64,000 nt of DNA from Certhia americana. Its lineage: Eukaryota; Chordata; Aves; Passeriformes; Certhiidae. The stretch covers positions 43,326,704 through 43,390,703 of the forward strand of contig CM031879.1 of assembly GCA_018697195.1 (NCBI GenBank), in the 5' to 3' direction. This document shows, piece after piece, positions 1 to 11,382 of this stretch. A program made the position numbers and the translations under genes. The first letter of the stretch is position 1. Each line of letters starts with the position of its first letter. The notes below the pieces were generated by a model that had not been told where the DNA came from, made no database searches, and was given only the letters and a program-made list of their open reading frames with translations.

Positions 1-440
1 TTAAAAAAGTTTTTCATATCATTTCCCTTGGAATGCTTAATGGCCCTAGTACAGCAAATTTTTCTTCTTGCAGAACAAATGTAAATTTTTATCATCTGAA
101 TTTGGTTGCCTTATTAGGAGAAGGTTCAGTCACTATTTTCACTTCACCTGATCCACCATAAAATTGCTGCACCCATCATATCGATTTCTCTGAACATGGG
201 TGGGTTCTCCAATTTTACAACACTCCTCTTTAGCTTTTAGTCATGGTTCTTTTGTTGACAGCCCAAATGAGGAAGTTAAAATTGACTCTCTAACTGGCAT
301 CTGCAGACAGTTCTGAAGTGCCTCCTGGGCTTCCCAAGTATCATGCTTGGTGTGAGATTGTTTAGCCATAATATATGTTGTTTTTGGAAAAGGTCCATTA
401 CTAACTGAATTATATTGTCCTTTAAAGGTTTTCCCCATAG
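1..440 (+). other. NEDD1: NEDD1 intron (3' part)
   Basis: This is the tail of the intron before the first visible exon, ending in a pyrimidine-rich tract and CCATAG acceptor. A second acceptor-like TTCTTGCAG lies near 67-75, but the sequence after it gives no frame matching NEDD1, so I see no further exon here. Confidence 0.8.
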
Positions 441-559
441 TTCCAGCTTGGATGTCATTCCGTCTAAAGAAACAGATCATGGGAAAAGTGCTGAATTAAA
501 AAATTTTGATGATTTGGGTCGAAGTAGTTTAGGTGATGTGTTTTCTCCAGTCCGAGATG
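441..559 (+). CDS. NEDD1: NEDD1 coding exon 1 of 7 in window
   Basis: This 119-bp exon starts with the third base of a split codon and ends with the first base of the next (GATG followed by GTAAGT). It encodes a Ser-rich linker segment beginning SSLDVIPSKETD and ending SSLGDVFSPVRD. The mammalian counterpart has SKETD and SSLGDMFSPIRD in the same order. The SPxR motif fits a proline-directed (Cdk-type) phosphorylation site. Phosphorylation of the NEDD1 linker is known to direct it to spindle microtubules; equating this serine with a particular human site is inference. Confidence 0.95.
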
Positions 560-3500
560 GTAAGTTACTAACACTAGAATTCATAAAGCATCATCTGTCT
601 GCATGCAGTGTGACAAGATGTCATTTTTGTCTTATTGACTGCTGTACCTATTTGATATTTCAATTTGTCTTTGATTATTAACTCGATGCAGTGATACAAA
701 TAAACACTTCATTTGTCTGTGTTCTGCTATTTTGTAGATATTATTGCAAATAAAGTGACTGAAGATCCTCAAGGAAATGGTAAGCATATGCCAGTGATAG
801 GCCTTTGGATGTCTGTGCTAGTTCTCACATGCTGATTTTGTCATACCATGGAAAACAAACAAATGACCAAAGCAAACACTGGAACAACTTTTTTGGAAAT
901 TGTCTTACACATTAAGAGGCACAACATGATAACAGGAAACCAAGAGTATAGTCCTAAAGTGATTGGGTTTTTTCCTTAATACAATTTATAGTGACATACA
1001 GAGGCTTTTCATGTTTTATTACTTTTATAAGGATGAAGGCACCATAAGTTAGATGGAAGGATGTAGTTTTTGTGGAGTATGTTTTTCAGTGATTTCTTTT
1101 GTCAGTTTTGTGTGAGTGTGCAGGCACTTTAACTGTGGGATAGATTTGGTGTGTGTGTTTATTGATCTGTGTGTTCCGTCTGTCCCTTTTCATTTTAGGC
1201 CTGGATTTCCAGTCCTACCTATTGGGTTTGGATTTTCTGCCACAGCCAACCATTGCCTTTCCAGTAAAAAGAAACCCAGGGGGCAGTAGTGCACAGTCCA
1301 GCCCATTACATGCACTTGTGGGATCTCCAATTAAAGAAGAAGAGGAACGTCCAGAGACTGACTCTAAGAAAATAAGTCTTGGAAAACAAGAATCTAAAGA
1401 CGTCATAAAGCAGGTATTCTTGTTGTGAGTGGTCTTTTTAGAATCTTGACAGAATATTACTGCTTGAAGAAAAAATTCCTGAATAATGCCCCATCTGATT
1501 TTATTTTGCAACTGTTTGCACACTATTAACACAAATCTGTAAAACATTGTGTGATTTAGGTGAATTAGCCTTCAACAATGGAAGATAAATGTATGTTTGT
1601 CTTAAATAAGATCAGGTTTTGTAAGTTCCCATGAAACAAAACAGGTAGCCTGAGGAGTATTTTTGTTTTTCTAGAAAATCAAGGAGCATGGTTGCACCAG
1701 TATGGTTGACTGTTGTTTGTTAGGTCAATTCCACCCTCTTCTTTCCCTGTTCTCTGTCTCCCTCTTTCTCTTGAGATATCTTTGATATGCCTCTGCACAA
1801 AGCTTAGCTACTTTAGTATTGCTGTTGAGAAGTCTGAGTTTTCTAGGAGTGATACAACTTAGCCAGCAACATTTTTGATGTGAAAATTAGAGGCCCCCAC
1901 CTTTTGCACTTGCTTCTGTGTGCCCTCTTGCAATTTGGTATGTTCTAGCAATCAGTTTTTCAGACATCTTGGTAGGAAATGAAAAGCATGTATTTCTGAG
2001 CTGAATCCCCAAAGCAAAAATATTTGACAGTGCATTTCGGAAAATGTAGTCTTCAAGTGCAATTAGACAATTGTAACGAGTAGATTTCATCTTTAAAATA
2101 CAAAGAAATTATTTTTGTTGTCAGGTTTCAAAATCAAGTTTACCAAGCATAGAACCTATAACTTTAAGTTCTCCACCACCATCTACTCCTGATGCAAATG
2201 AGAAACTAATGAAGACTATTCAGGCCCATTCTGCATATGATCTACCAGTAAATGGTACTACCTCAACAAGTAAGTTGATAATTTTGGCCCAGTTCCAGGT
2301 GTGGTTGATTGTAAACCAATGTGAAATCTGATAAAATGGGCTTGGCATTAAAAAAGAACATATGATCTGGGCTCTTTAAATTGAGGCCAGCCATCCTAGA
2401 ATCTCCAGTTGCCTCTGAAAAGACTAAATCTGATTTGGGTTTTTTTAGCAAGCAATATTTGAGGTAAAATTAATTAAATAAATAAATATATTTTAAAAAG
2501 TATCAGTGTAATGTGGTTTATGAGAGTATTTTATTTGTCTTGAGGCTTCTCAGTATTTTATTTTCAATTGTAAAGGCTCAAAGATAACATCACCTGTGAC
2601 CTCTGGAGTTGCAAGTTCATTGTCAGAAAAAATAGTGGAAACCATTGGGAGTAGCAGACCAAATGCACCTCTGACAGCAATTCAAATAAACTTCATTCAG
2701 AATATGATACAAGAAACAATGGATGACTTCAGGTACTGGTATTCCTGCAGAGTGGTGTTGTTTTCAATGACATGTTTTCTTAATGAGATGTTTCAGCATC
2801 TGCTTGAACATTTTTCTCTTTGGGTTAGAAAATTACACTATTTATAGCCCTATTTTTGAAAAACTAAGTATGAAACTTAGTTTTTAATAGCTTTGATGAC
2901 TAATTAGACTGATGCCTCCGAGGGCTGTTGGTGTATGACTTTGCTGATGTTTCCAGAATGAGTGAATATTTCTCAGGTGGTAAATTTAGTCTGTGTAGCA
3001 AGGTGTCTACTCTTTTCCTGAAGCCTTGCACTGATTTCTTTCCCTCCTTGCTCATCTTCCCTATCTCAGCAGGAGAAATTTCAAGTTGACAGTGAGAGTT
3101 TGACATAGCCAGTTGACTTGTGTTTGCTTTGATTGTTGTTATCTTGGCATGTGTAAGGTAAAACTGTGTGTGTGTATTTGTGCTGGTGGAGCTTTGAATT
3201 GAAATAATGTCTGTGCTGAAAGTGATGATGGTCAGTGGCAGCTCACTTTGTAGATACCTGATCAGCATTCCAGCTGTCTTGAAAGAAGTCTAATTAGCAC
3301 GGTTCTATTTAGAGTGGAGTTTGAAGAGGGTGAAGAAGTTAAGAGAATATTATCTAGGGGTTCACTTTCTAACCCATGCTTAAGATGAAGTAGGTTGAAT
3401 GGAGATGATGGAGAAGAATTGCTGGGCAGGGGAAATGCAGCTGTCTTGATGACAAAAAGCAAAGCAAAACTAGCTTAGTAGGTCTGTCTACTATGGCTGT

Positions 3501-5450
3501 TCTGTATTAGCCAACATGCAAAAAATGCATCAAATGTTATTTAATGTCTTTACATAAATGTAGTATGGTGAAACTTGCCTGAGGTTTTTTGGCAATAAAC
3601 ACATCTGATGAAAACCCGTAATTGATGTAACTTAAAATGTAGTCTATGTATTGCATATATGTTTTCTTTAAAGTCTGTGTTCAGGCACCCCAGAGTTAGA
3701 AGTTATGCTTGCCAGTCTTTTACTTCCAGTACCTGAGATCTGTAGCCTTAAATATTGTGTTTCTCCTCTCACCTATCCTTTCTGGAGTGGCTGGAGGACT
3801 TTGCAAGTGATCATAAAAGATTGTTAATACTGGGGTCAGTAAGAGGGAAGGGAACTAATTTTTCACCTGCTGGAATCTGAGAGAAGGATTTTTATCTTCC
3901 TTACCTGAAATTCATTCCTCTTCAAGTAATGGGGAGAGAAAATATGGACATTGAGGAAAGGATCAGGAATAATATGTAATTAATTTGGTTCCAAAATGCT
4001 CTTTGTTTCTTGATCTCCCTGTCTTTGGCAGATAACCTACATCTTTGGATTTATAGGATGCTAGCTGGAATCTGTACTTGATACAGTCGAAGAAGATTGC
4101 CTCCAGTAGGAGTTCTGTAGCACAATAATTTGTGGAAAGAGAAAGTGAAGATTCCCTTTGGGTTTGCTGTCTGTTTGAGGAAAGGAAAATGAAGGGAGAT
4201 CTTTGTGTATCCACTTAAGAAACACCTCACTTTGTCAGGCCAGTGGTACCCATAGCACAGTACTCAGTCCCAGACAACTGCAATTAGCTTTGAATGGTAA
4301 AAATGAGAGGAGCTTATAGCTTGCAAGTGGAAAAGAATCTTGATATCACCATGTATATATTTGTGTTTCTAAACTGAAAAGTCCTATGTCTTCTTATGTG
4401 ATGAAAAAAAATGGTACTTAGGAAAATCAGTGTCATAACAAAATAAGCTGTAGAGGATTATGTTTCATGGTCTAAGGGTTTCTAGACTTTTGATGAGAGT
4501 GAGAGTGGTGTATTGTGGAGGTTTGGGTGCTGAGGTTATGAGAGACTGCTTCCTAAATAAATCTAAGCATTGTCCTTTTGCCATTCTTCCCCCAGAGAAG
4601 CATGCCATCGAGATATTGTGAATTTGCAAGTGGAGATGATCAAGCAATTCCACGTGCAGTTGGTATGTACAGGGCCAATGTGGGAAATGTATTCAGTTTT
4701 CAGTTTTGGTAATACCAAGGCATGCCATCTTCTCTCAAAACTGAAAATCTATTTTGTTTATTAAGACCAAGAAAAGGAGGATTTCATTTGAAAGAGTGGG
4801 AAAATATGAATGGGAATCTGTTAAATTGTTTTTTCTTTGATTAATTAAGGAAACCTAGGGATTGAGTAGGTATGAATTCCATATTTCAGGAGTTACAAAC
4901 AAATTCAGCTGTCCTTTGGAAATGGCCAAAGGCTGGGATAAGGAGAAGATAGATGGAATTCAAATAGAAAGCTTCACTTGTAGATACTGTATGAATACTG
5001 AGCTGTTCTGTATTCTTTAGCTTCACCTTTTTATGAATCTTTGTTCTTTTGATCTGCATTAAAAAGACCTTGTCTGGGTTCTGAGCATTTTAATGGAATC
5101 TGCATTAGTAGTTTCTAATCCTGAAGAACTGCAAAATATCCTTTGATAAAATATTCACTAATGTATTAATGATCAAAATACTGTATGTCAGCATAAAAGG
5201 GAAAATCTTACTTTTCTTATCAAAAGTTTTTAAAAACAGAATTTTCTACGTTGTTTCATTTTTAAAAGAAATATGAAAGCCAATAGGATAAAATTGGAAT
5301 TATTAACTCTAATAGTACTGATTGGGACTTTTTTCTTTTCTGTAGAATGAAATGCACGCTTTACTTGAAAGATACTCTGTAAATGAAAGCCTAGTAGCTG
5401 AAATCGAGAGACTGCGAGAGGAAAACAAAAGACTGAGGACTCACTTCTGA
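441..5450 (+). CDS. NEDD1: NEDD1 (GCP-WD), C-terminal part, spliced from seven exons
   Basis: NEDD1 is the centrosomal and spindle protein that recruits the gamma-tubulin ring complex (gamma-TuRC) for microtubule nucleation. Seven exons join in one open frame of 282 residues plus stop, roughly the last 40% of a protein that is about 660 residues in mammals. The N-terminal WD40 propeller lies upstream of the window. The visible part has a low-complexity, Ser/Pro-rich linker (local residues 1-204), with an SPVRD proline-directed site at the end of the first exon and an acidic SPIKEEEE stretch, then the conserved C-terminal helical domain (about 205-282). That domain contains FIQNMIQET, ACHRDIVNLQVEM and the final heptad-like IERLREENKRL. 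In the family this C-terminus oligomerises and binds gamma-TuRC. All six introns are GT-AG and phases agree throughout. The C-terminal match to mammalian NEDD1, recalled from memory, is nearly residue for residue, so the identity is secure; the linker is more diverged. Confidence 0.97.
738..779 (+). CDS. NEDD1: NEDD1 coding exon 2 of 7 in window
   Basis: A 42-bp micro-exon between a TTTTGTAG acceptor and a GTAAGC donor. It begins by completing the Asp codon of the previous exon and ends after the first base of a Gly codon. It encodes IIANKVTEDPQGN, aligning with the mammalian VVNK segment. Its length is a multiple of three and both junctions have the same phase, so skipping it would keep the frame. 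Confidence 0.9.
780..1198 (+). other. NEDD1: NEDD1 intron
   Basis: A 419-bp GT-AG intron, T-rich toward the 3' end, with a short TG-rich stretch near 1150-1175 before the CATTTTAG acceptor. I see no other feature. Confidence 0.85.
1199..1413 (+). CDS. NEDD1: NEDD1 coding exon 3 of 7 in window
   Basis: A 215-bp exon that completes a Gly codon at its start and ends on a codon boundary (CAG before GTATTC). It encodes LDFLPQ, FPVKRNP, SSPLHALVGSPIKEEEE and KKISLGKQESKD, all recognisable against the mammalian protein. Compared with the mammalian sequence as I remember it, about nine residues (LDFQSYLLG) are added just before LDFLPQ, so the exon begins with a near-repeat of GLDF. The splice phase requires the acceptor at 1197-1198: the internal AG at 1211-1212 would shift the frame. 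Confidence 0.94.
1414..2124 (+). other. NEDD1: NEDD1 intron
   Basis: A 711-bp GT-AG intron (GTATTC donor, TTGTTGTCAG acceptor). I recognise no repeat or RNA gene in it. Confidence 0.85.
2125..2269 (+). CDS. NEDD1: NEDD1 coding exon 4 of 7 in window
   Basis: A 145-bp exon starting in phase 0 (GTT after TTGTCAG) and ending after the first base of a Ser codon, followed by GTAAGT. It encodes a poorly conserved Ser/Pro/Thr-rich segment with LPSIEP, SSPPPSTPD and PVNGTTS. Mammalian NEDD1 has a similar spacer ending in NGSST. The intron after it (2270-2575) is short and holds nothing I recognise. Confidence 0.9.
2576..2732 (+). CDS. NEDD1: NEDD1 coding exon 5 of 7 in window, start of C-terminal domain
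   Basis: A 157-bp exon that completes the Ser codon after TTGTAAAG and ends two bases into an Arg codon before GTACTG. It encodes VASSLSEKIVETIG followed by NAPLTAIQINFIQNMIQET and MDDF. The IQxxFIQNMIQETxDDFR block is the most conserved part of NEDD1 and opens the helical gamma-TuRC-binding domain. Confidence 0.97.
2733..4595 (+). other. NEDD1: NEDD1 intron, longest complete intron in window
   Basis: A 1,863-bp GT-AG intron (GTACTG donor, TTCTTCCCCCAG acceptor). It has a short TG run near 3164-3175. A 122-codon open frame on the minus strand (2900-3268) has no recognisable similarity and I regard it as chance. Confidence 0.85.
4596..4662 (+). CDS. NEDD1: NEDD1 coding exon 6 of 7 in window
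   Basis: A 67-bp exon whose first base completes an Arg codon; it ends on a codon boundary before GTATGT. It encodes EACHRDIVNLQVEM followed by IKQFHVQL, matching mammalian NEDD1 at every position I recall except one conservative Met/Val change. It forms the middle of the C-terminal helix. Confidence 0.98.
4663..5345 (+). other. NEDD1: NEDD1 last intron
   Basis: A 683-bp GT-AG intron (GTATGT donor, TTTCTTTTCTGTAG acceptor), AT-rich, with no repeat or RNA gene that I recognise. Confidence 0.85.
5346..5450 (+). CDS. NEDD1: NEDD1 terminal coding exon with stop codon
   Basis: 105 bp in phase 0 encode 34 residues and TGA at 5448-5450. The protein ends NEMHALLERY, SVNESLVAEI, then ERLREENKRLRTHF. 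The charged, leucine-spaced end is a short coiled coil, known in the family to drive oligomerisation and gamma-TuRC attachment. Mammalian NEDD1 ends almost identically (RLRAHF), so the stop is the native one and the gene appears intact in this part. Confidence 0.98.
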   Translation, partial: NEMHALLERYSVNESLVAEIERLREENKRLRTHF

Positions 5451-6830
5451 AAGATTTACATTGCCAATTTTATTAGCGTGAACTCACTAAAGGTGGTGTG
5501 TTGTCTCTGACAGATCATCTATCATCACTGAAGTATTGTTTGAAGACCTGTTATTATTTTGAACGTGAATCTGTTCTTCTAAATAACTGGTGTAAGATAC
5601 TATGTGTAATTATAAAATTTGTAGCAGACAGGCACTGTATAAAGAGCACTTGCATCCTCATGCTGACCACCTTGCAACACAGCCTTCTCACAGAAAAACT
5701 CAAAGGACAAGTACATTATTGGAGTTTTAGCAATACGTAAAGTGCCTTTTCATAAACAAAATCAAACCAGGACAGATGCTTTTACTGTAAGAACTTTTTT
5801 ATATATACCTACTTTTCTATCTGCTTCTTTATTCTACTGCTGTCAGAAACAATCACTACAGCTTGCCTTTGAGATACTTTCCTTGAAGAAAAAGGGGAGT
5901 GAAAACTCCTCTTTTGCACAACATGGAGTCTTGTTTACAAAGAGCTGGAAAGTACAGTTAAATTTATTCAGCTGGCAGCTCTTCTGTCCTGACTAAAACT
6001 AGAGCTTGAAAATATCCCAAATTCGGTGCCACAGTCTTTCTTATTGAATTCATAAGTTTGGTACAAATGCTATGTCTACTGCACAATGAGATTTTTTTGT
6101 TACTACTTTGGCTATGAGTCTAGAATTCTTTTTATTTACATGTATTTAAATGTTGGCATAACTTGTCTGATTTAAACACAACTTTAGTCTTCAAAAAGTA
6201 AGTATATTAATAATATAGCTATTAATAATGCATCAATGTGTAATTGAAGTCTTTCAGTCTGACTCAAGCACCTTTTGTGCCCAAGCTCCCCTTCTGTTAG
6301 TAGTGAACAACACTTAATATTGAGCAGTTGTGTTGCAGTTTTGAGTCATGTAGGTTTAGCATTATTGTGGCCTTTTCCACATAGCTGCATACCAAATCTA
6401 TTATCTTGTATTATTAACAACCATTAAAGAGCAATCATTACTTCAGTAGCATAATAGTATCATACTGGTATGTAAACATTTCTGAAATGAAGCTTGGTAG
6501 GAAGTCCTGACTACTGAAGTGCATGGGATATTTGGCTTGTCCTGTATTTTGCCAAGAAGATTAAATTAAAACTTCAGTTTTAAATTACTTAAAAATCAAA
6601 TGAAGATTTTCAATTGAGTTAAAAATTTCTCTGAAAGACTTCTTCTACAGGTGCTTCTTGCTATTTAAGTTTTCCTGGAGGCTTCTTAATTTTTCCTCTA
6701 ATATTTGCTTGTTTCTTTTCACAAATTCAAAACTCAAGCAAAGTCTGAAGAACATGGCAGGTTAATCATTTACATCTAGAGTTTAAATCCATGATGACAC
6801 TGCTACTAAATGAATAGATAAATAAATGAA

Positions 6831-6836
6831 AGCCAT
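6831..6836 (+). terminator. NEDD1: Candidate NEDD1 poly(A) signal (proximal)
   Basis: A canonical AATAAA about 1.4 kb after the stop codon, in an A-rich setting. Usage is not shown by the sequence. Confidence 0.4.
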
Positions 6837-7580
6837 AATATGTAGTATAACTTATAAAAATAAGTTGCAAAACTAAAGAAAAACTCTAAACATGTCTATA
6901 ACATTTCCTTGCCTTTAACTATATTTTGAAAAAGAGACTTCCTTTTTTTGATGTCATTAATGAAAAACACAGTCTTCTAGCAAAATGAGGGTGTTCAAGT
7001 AGCCTTTAATATTAGGGAAATGACTTTAAATGTCTGTAGTTCTGCTGCTTTTATAAGCTTTTAAAAATATTTCTATATCACATATAACTTCATATTGAAA
7101 GTTGGGGTTTTTTTTACTAACTAACACACAGTGTAGAGAACTCTTTGGTAAGTCCATAGGGTATGTAAGCTCGACACATAGACCACACAGTTCATGGAGA
7201 CAGTAGTAGTTGAAGGTAGCAAAAATATCTTAGCATCCTTCTGTGTATGCTTTCCAGTGCTAATGAAGTAACCTTGCATATTTCCATCTCTTGATTTGTT
7301 CAAGTGCTCTTGCTGGTGTACCTGGATAACAGCAGGGAATTAGACCATTATCTTGGGTATTTTGCTTATAGGTAATTTGTTTTCCTGACTCCGAACTGTA
7401 TATTTTTAATTCCCAAATGGAGGTGACTATAGCAAGAGTGATTGAAAAGATTTTTAGGGCTTTTGTCCATATCTCAGGATTACTGTAGTGCAAGTGGCTG
7501 CACATGGTGTGTGGAGACCCACTCTGCCTATCAATGTAAGGGTATGTTTTGCCTTGGACACAATCTGATTTGTATGTTAA

Positions 7581-7586
7581 AATAAA
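7581..7586 (+). terminator. NEDD1: Candidate NEDD1 poly(A) signal (distal)
   Basis: A canonical AATAAA with T-rich sequence (CCTTTTTG) before an A17 tract starting 20 bases downstream, then a GT-rich GCTGTGGTG. Spacing is ideal for cleavage, but the genomic A-run could also mean a retrocopy tail. Confidence 0.45.
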
Positions 7587-7605
7587 GCTTGTTCTAACCT
7601 TTTTG

Positions 7606-7622
7606 AAAAAAAAAAAAAAAAA
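7606..7622 (+). repeat. A17 homopolymer
   Basis: Seventeen consecutive A bases directly after a canonical poly(A) signal and cleavage-type spacing. Confidence 0.9.
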
Positions 7623-10600
7623 GCTGTGGTGACCTATTTATTAAAGAGAATAATCTGTATTGTACTTGTAATTGTTATGCCTCATCAGTCACCATCTACC
7701 TGAAATTCTGGAGTAAGCTCTCCTCTGCCTGTGTGGATTGTGTAGACTCTCCAATCCTTTCCACAGAAATATTCACAATACCTCATGCTCTTGGAGTAAA
7801 GGACAGATGAGCAGTTCCCCCTTCCAACTTGAAAACTGTTACAGTGATGCCGGAGAGATCATGTTCATAGCTAACAATCATGTTCAAGCAGGTATTTTGG
7901 GCAGGGGGAATAATTTTGTCTCCTAAGCTCCTAGTGAGTTTGACATCCTGTGTCTTCTTCATGTTAAACTTATGGATGTTCAATTTTGTAATTCCCTTTT
8001 CTCATGCAAATACAGACTTTCTGTCATGAGAAGTTTATTTGCCGTTTCAAGGTATGTAGGGTTTGAAAACTGATTTTTACTAATGGATTTATTCTTACAG
8101 AAATGCAAAATGTTTGCATGTTCTTACTTCCTGGCAGCAGTCCACTACTGCCTGATACACAAACCGTACTCTTCATAAGCACAACAAGGATGAATTTGGA
8201 AGTTGCACATTGCCCCTCCTGCACAAGGAGCATGGCATACTAGAAGAAAGAACAATGCTTTACAGACTGCATTGCCAAACTGTACGGTTCCTTGCCAGCA
8301 GATACCCTAGATGCTAAAAATGAAGATGCAAAATGGTTGTAGGTTATATGTATATAAAGGTAGTAGATCTGATACTGCTGAGTCCTTAAGGCTGACAGGT
8401 GCTGTGTTTGTGCTTCCCCACCAGTACACTTGTGTCTGTGTGTCATTACAGGTGTGTGTCAAGAGCTGCACCTTCTGGTCAGCTTGAGTACAGCCATTTT
8501 CACCTCATCTCAGACCCTGCATCTGGGTGATGCTGGTGAACAAATTTTCAGCTGTGGAAACAATCTTGTACTCTTCCTTAAGTGTCCTGTGCCAGGCATT
8601 GGCAAAGATAAGTTACCAAGGTAAGAGGTACAAGAGTAAAAAATTCTGAGGTGTTTTCAGGATTAGCTGTGAAATGAGCTGTGATTCTGGGTGTCTCTCT
8701 CTAGCCAAGGAAGTACAGAGAGTACCTGCGCACTTCACATTTTTATATTTGTCAGGCCAGCTATAGGACAGGGAACCGTAACAGTGGAATCATTCTCAAT
8801 TGCTATTTAAACAGTCATGGAAAACACATCTCTTTTTAGCTGATTTTGGCAGTCAAAACAGTGATAGATTTGTGGAACTGAGAGCCACAATCCTTCAGAT
8901 GTGGACAATGTCCTCTAGTATGTCATCTACAGCAGTTGCTAATAATGCTTTTTGTTACATAGCCATTTTTACTAGAGCTAGGGGCTTATATGTGTCCACT
9001 TTTTTGTGTGTGGAAAGCTATCTTGGAGCTAGAATGCATATCTAGTATGTTCAAAATAAACAGAGAAACTTTTGAGGTAGTGCATATATAATAACCCGTG
9101 GATTATTAAGAGAATTTTTGAGATGTTAGAGGGGGTGATGACCCAAAAAACCCTGGTTTTGGTCCAGAAGGCACTTGATTTTGAGAGCAAGTTAAGAATC
9201 CACTAAATCAGCAGAAACTTACAGGTTATTCTCTCTTCACCTGGGTATAAATAGGTGACTAAAAATGAAAGAAGAGAAATGAAGGTTGCTGGTACTTATT
9301 CCTTAGCCTCATCAGTGAAACATCCAGACCTGAACTCAAGTAGGAAGCAGCATTCCATCTTCTGGAGAGACTATCATGACTGACGATATTCTGCCTACTT
9401 ATTTTATTTATTTTGGACTGTGTCTAAGCTGAACCAGTTCAGGCCTCCAACTGCTGGTGCAACATAACCAGTAATGCCCATGTTGTTTTGAGGCAAAAGC
9501 ATGTCGGAATTTTCTAAGTGTCTAGCTTGGGGCTCCAAAATTGGCTGATGAGTTGGAAGCCATCTACTCTCCATCATGTACTAGGAGTTGTCTGAAACAA
9601 CTGCCCACCTTTGTATTACCAGTTGTCCCATGAAGCCACTGGCCTTGCTGCAGACATGATTTTGAAGAGAGTTTAAAATTGTCATTTGACCTCTGAGGAT
9701 CACCTGAGATGTGTTCTGGTAGTTGAAACTTCAGTTGTTCTTAGTAGCAGAATATTTTTCTCCCTTAGTTCTATCATGTGTGCGTTGCAGGACAAATGCT
9801 CATGCCTTGGGCTCTCTCTCTTGAATTCCCCATTTGTCCTCTCATTCTAGCTAAAAATACCAAGGCTAATATAATGGAAAGTTATTATGGTTCCTTTCCA
9901 ATTTCTTACACTACAAAGTTCTGTCTCTTTATGGAAATCACTGAGAGACAATGCTTTTTCAGCCTATTATTTTGAAAAAATTATAATTCTGATTTATTCT
10001 TTTCATCCCTACTTGTCCTCTGAGTAATGGAGAAGGAACGAAATTACAGGGAGAAAAGGATGCATGAGAAAAGAGCACAATTTTATATACAGGTAATTTA
10101 CATACAAGTGCCTTTATTGGTTATAAAAATACACATTAACACAGGGCAGAAGTGTTCCAGAATTAATTTTTAAAAATTAGTACTATAAATAAATACTAGT
10201 GCTCGGTTGCATTACTATAACACTACTTATGAGAATGCCTGAATACCCAGAGGTGTCCAGCTGCAGATATTTTTTATAATTATCAGGTTGCAGAGGGTGA
10301 GCTGTGTTTTCTGAATAGCAATTCTTCATATTTTCATAAGGTCTTAGACTGGCCAATCAAAAATTAGGGCAAACAAACCCAATTCATCAATTTTGAAAGT
10401 TTTGGGCTAAGTAGATGGAATTGTCCCCCTAATTTTGTAACATCTAAACTGAAGCACTTCTGGGTTTCTGCTGTTCCAATTCTCATCACTGGACTTTTTT
10501 ATGAGTCAAGAAGCTGATGCAATTTATCCAAGTCCACCTGTATAAACAGAAGGGTGCAAGATCTATCTAAAGCTTTGAGTCAAAGCACTTTGGTCTGCTG

Positions 10601-11382
10601 CTTACTGCCATCCACTCAAGTTTTAAATTTCCAACATTACACAAGTGTCTGCAGATTTATCCTCTAGTTATTTTGTTACTAAAATACGTCCTCTTGACAA
10701 GAGAAGTCAGCAAATTAGGGCAAGGTTAAATTAAATAAACCCTATGTCCTCATGCCGTGATACCCAAAATGATTTCCATTACATATTTGCCTAAAAGAAA
10801 TTGCATGTGGTGCTGGAGGTCACACTCCTGTTTGAGTCCCATCTCTTACCAGCTCCTCCAGCTTTGAGAAAACTGCTGAGTTCCCACCACTCAGCAGTAG
10901 CAGAAGGAATTAGAAGTTTCCTTCCCCTGGGAGGCATTTGGCTCCATTCCTAGAGCCCCTCTTCAGGGTGGTGCTTGGCGCTGTCTCATCGCACAAGTGT
11001 CCATATCCTACTGCAGGGTTTCCTTCGACAGGGATGTGCTCCACCAGATGCAGGTCACACCATTAACTGAGACTCACTTCATATGCCATGGATGGGTAAG
11101 GCTCACGAATATAAATGCCACTGCTTGTTTCCATGGTAACTTTGATGCTTCAGAATGGAAAAGACAAAAAAGCCAGGAACAACAGGAGATATGCAGGGAG
11201 GTAACAGCACTTTAGTCACATATATTTGAGTTGCCCTGTGCTACTCTGCAATGCCAGAAACCCTAGCTATGCCAGGCGATCATGGTATGATGATACTCCA
11301 GTGATACTATGTTTTCTATATTTACCCATCTCATAGCTGATTTGGCTATTTTTGTAGTCGTGGGTTTTTTGGGGTTTTGTTC
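7623..11382. other. Intergenic DNA downstream of NEDD1
   Basis: AT-rich intergenic sequence between the probable end of NEDD1 and the CpG-rich block. I recognise no gene, LTR or CR1. Short open frames are at chance level. One exon-like unit (8452-8620) is listed as a finding. Confidence 0.6.

Larger units (their letters stand above)
5451..7605 (+). other. NEDD1: NEDD1 3' untranslated region (end uncertain)
   Basis: AT-rich sequence follows the stop with no long open frame that looks conserved. Candidate poly(A) signals include ATTAAA at 6423 and 6565, AATAAA at 6831 and AATAAA at 7581. The last is followed about 20 bases later by an A17 run. I cannot say which is used; the UTR could be about 1.1-2.15 kb, and several alternative ends are possible. 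Confidence 0.6.

Noticed and set aside
241..480. 79-codon minus-strand frame over the first NEDD1 exon
   Set aside because: It is antisense to a confirmed exon and mostly intronic; no recognisable domain.
2900..3268. 122-codon minus-strand frame in a NEDD1 intron
   Set aside because: No similarity to any family I know; Ser/Thr-rich and consistent with chance.
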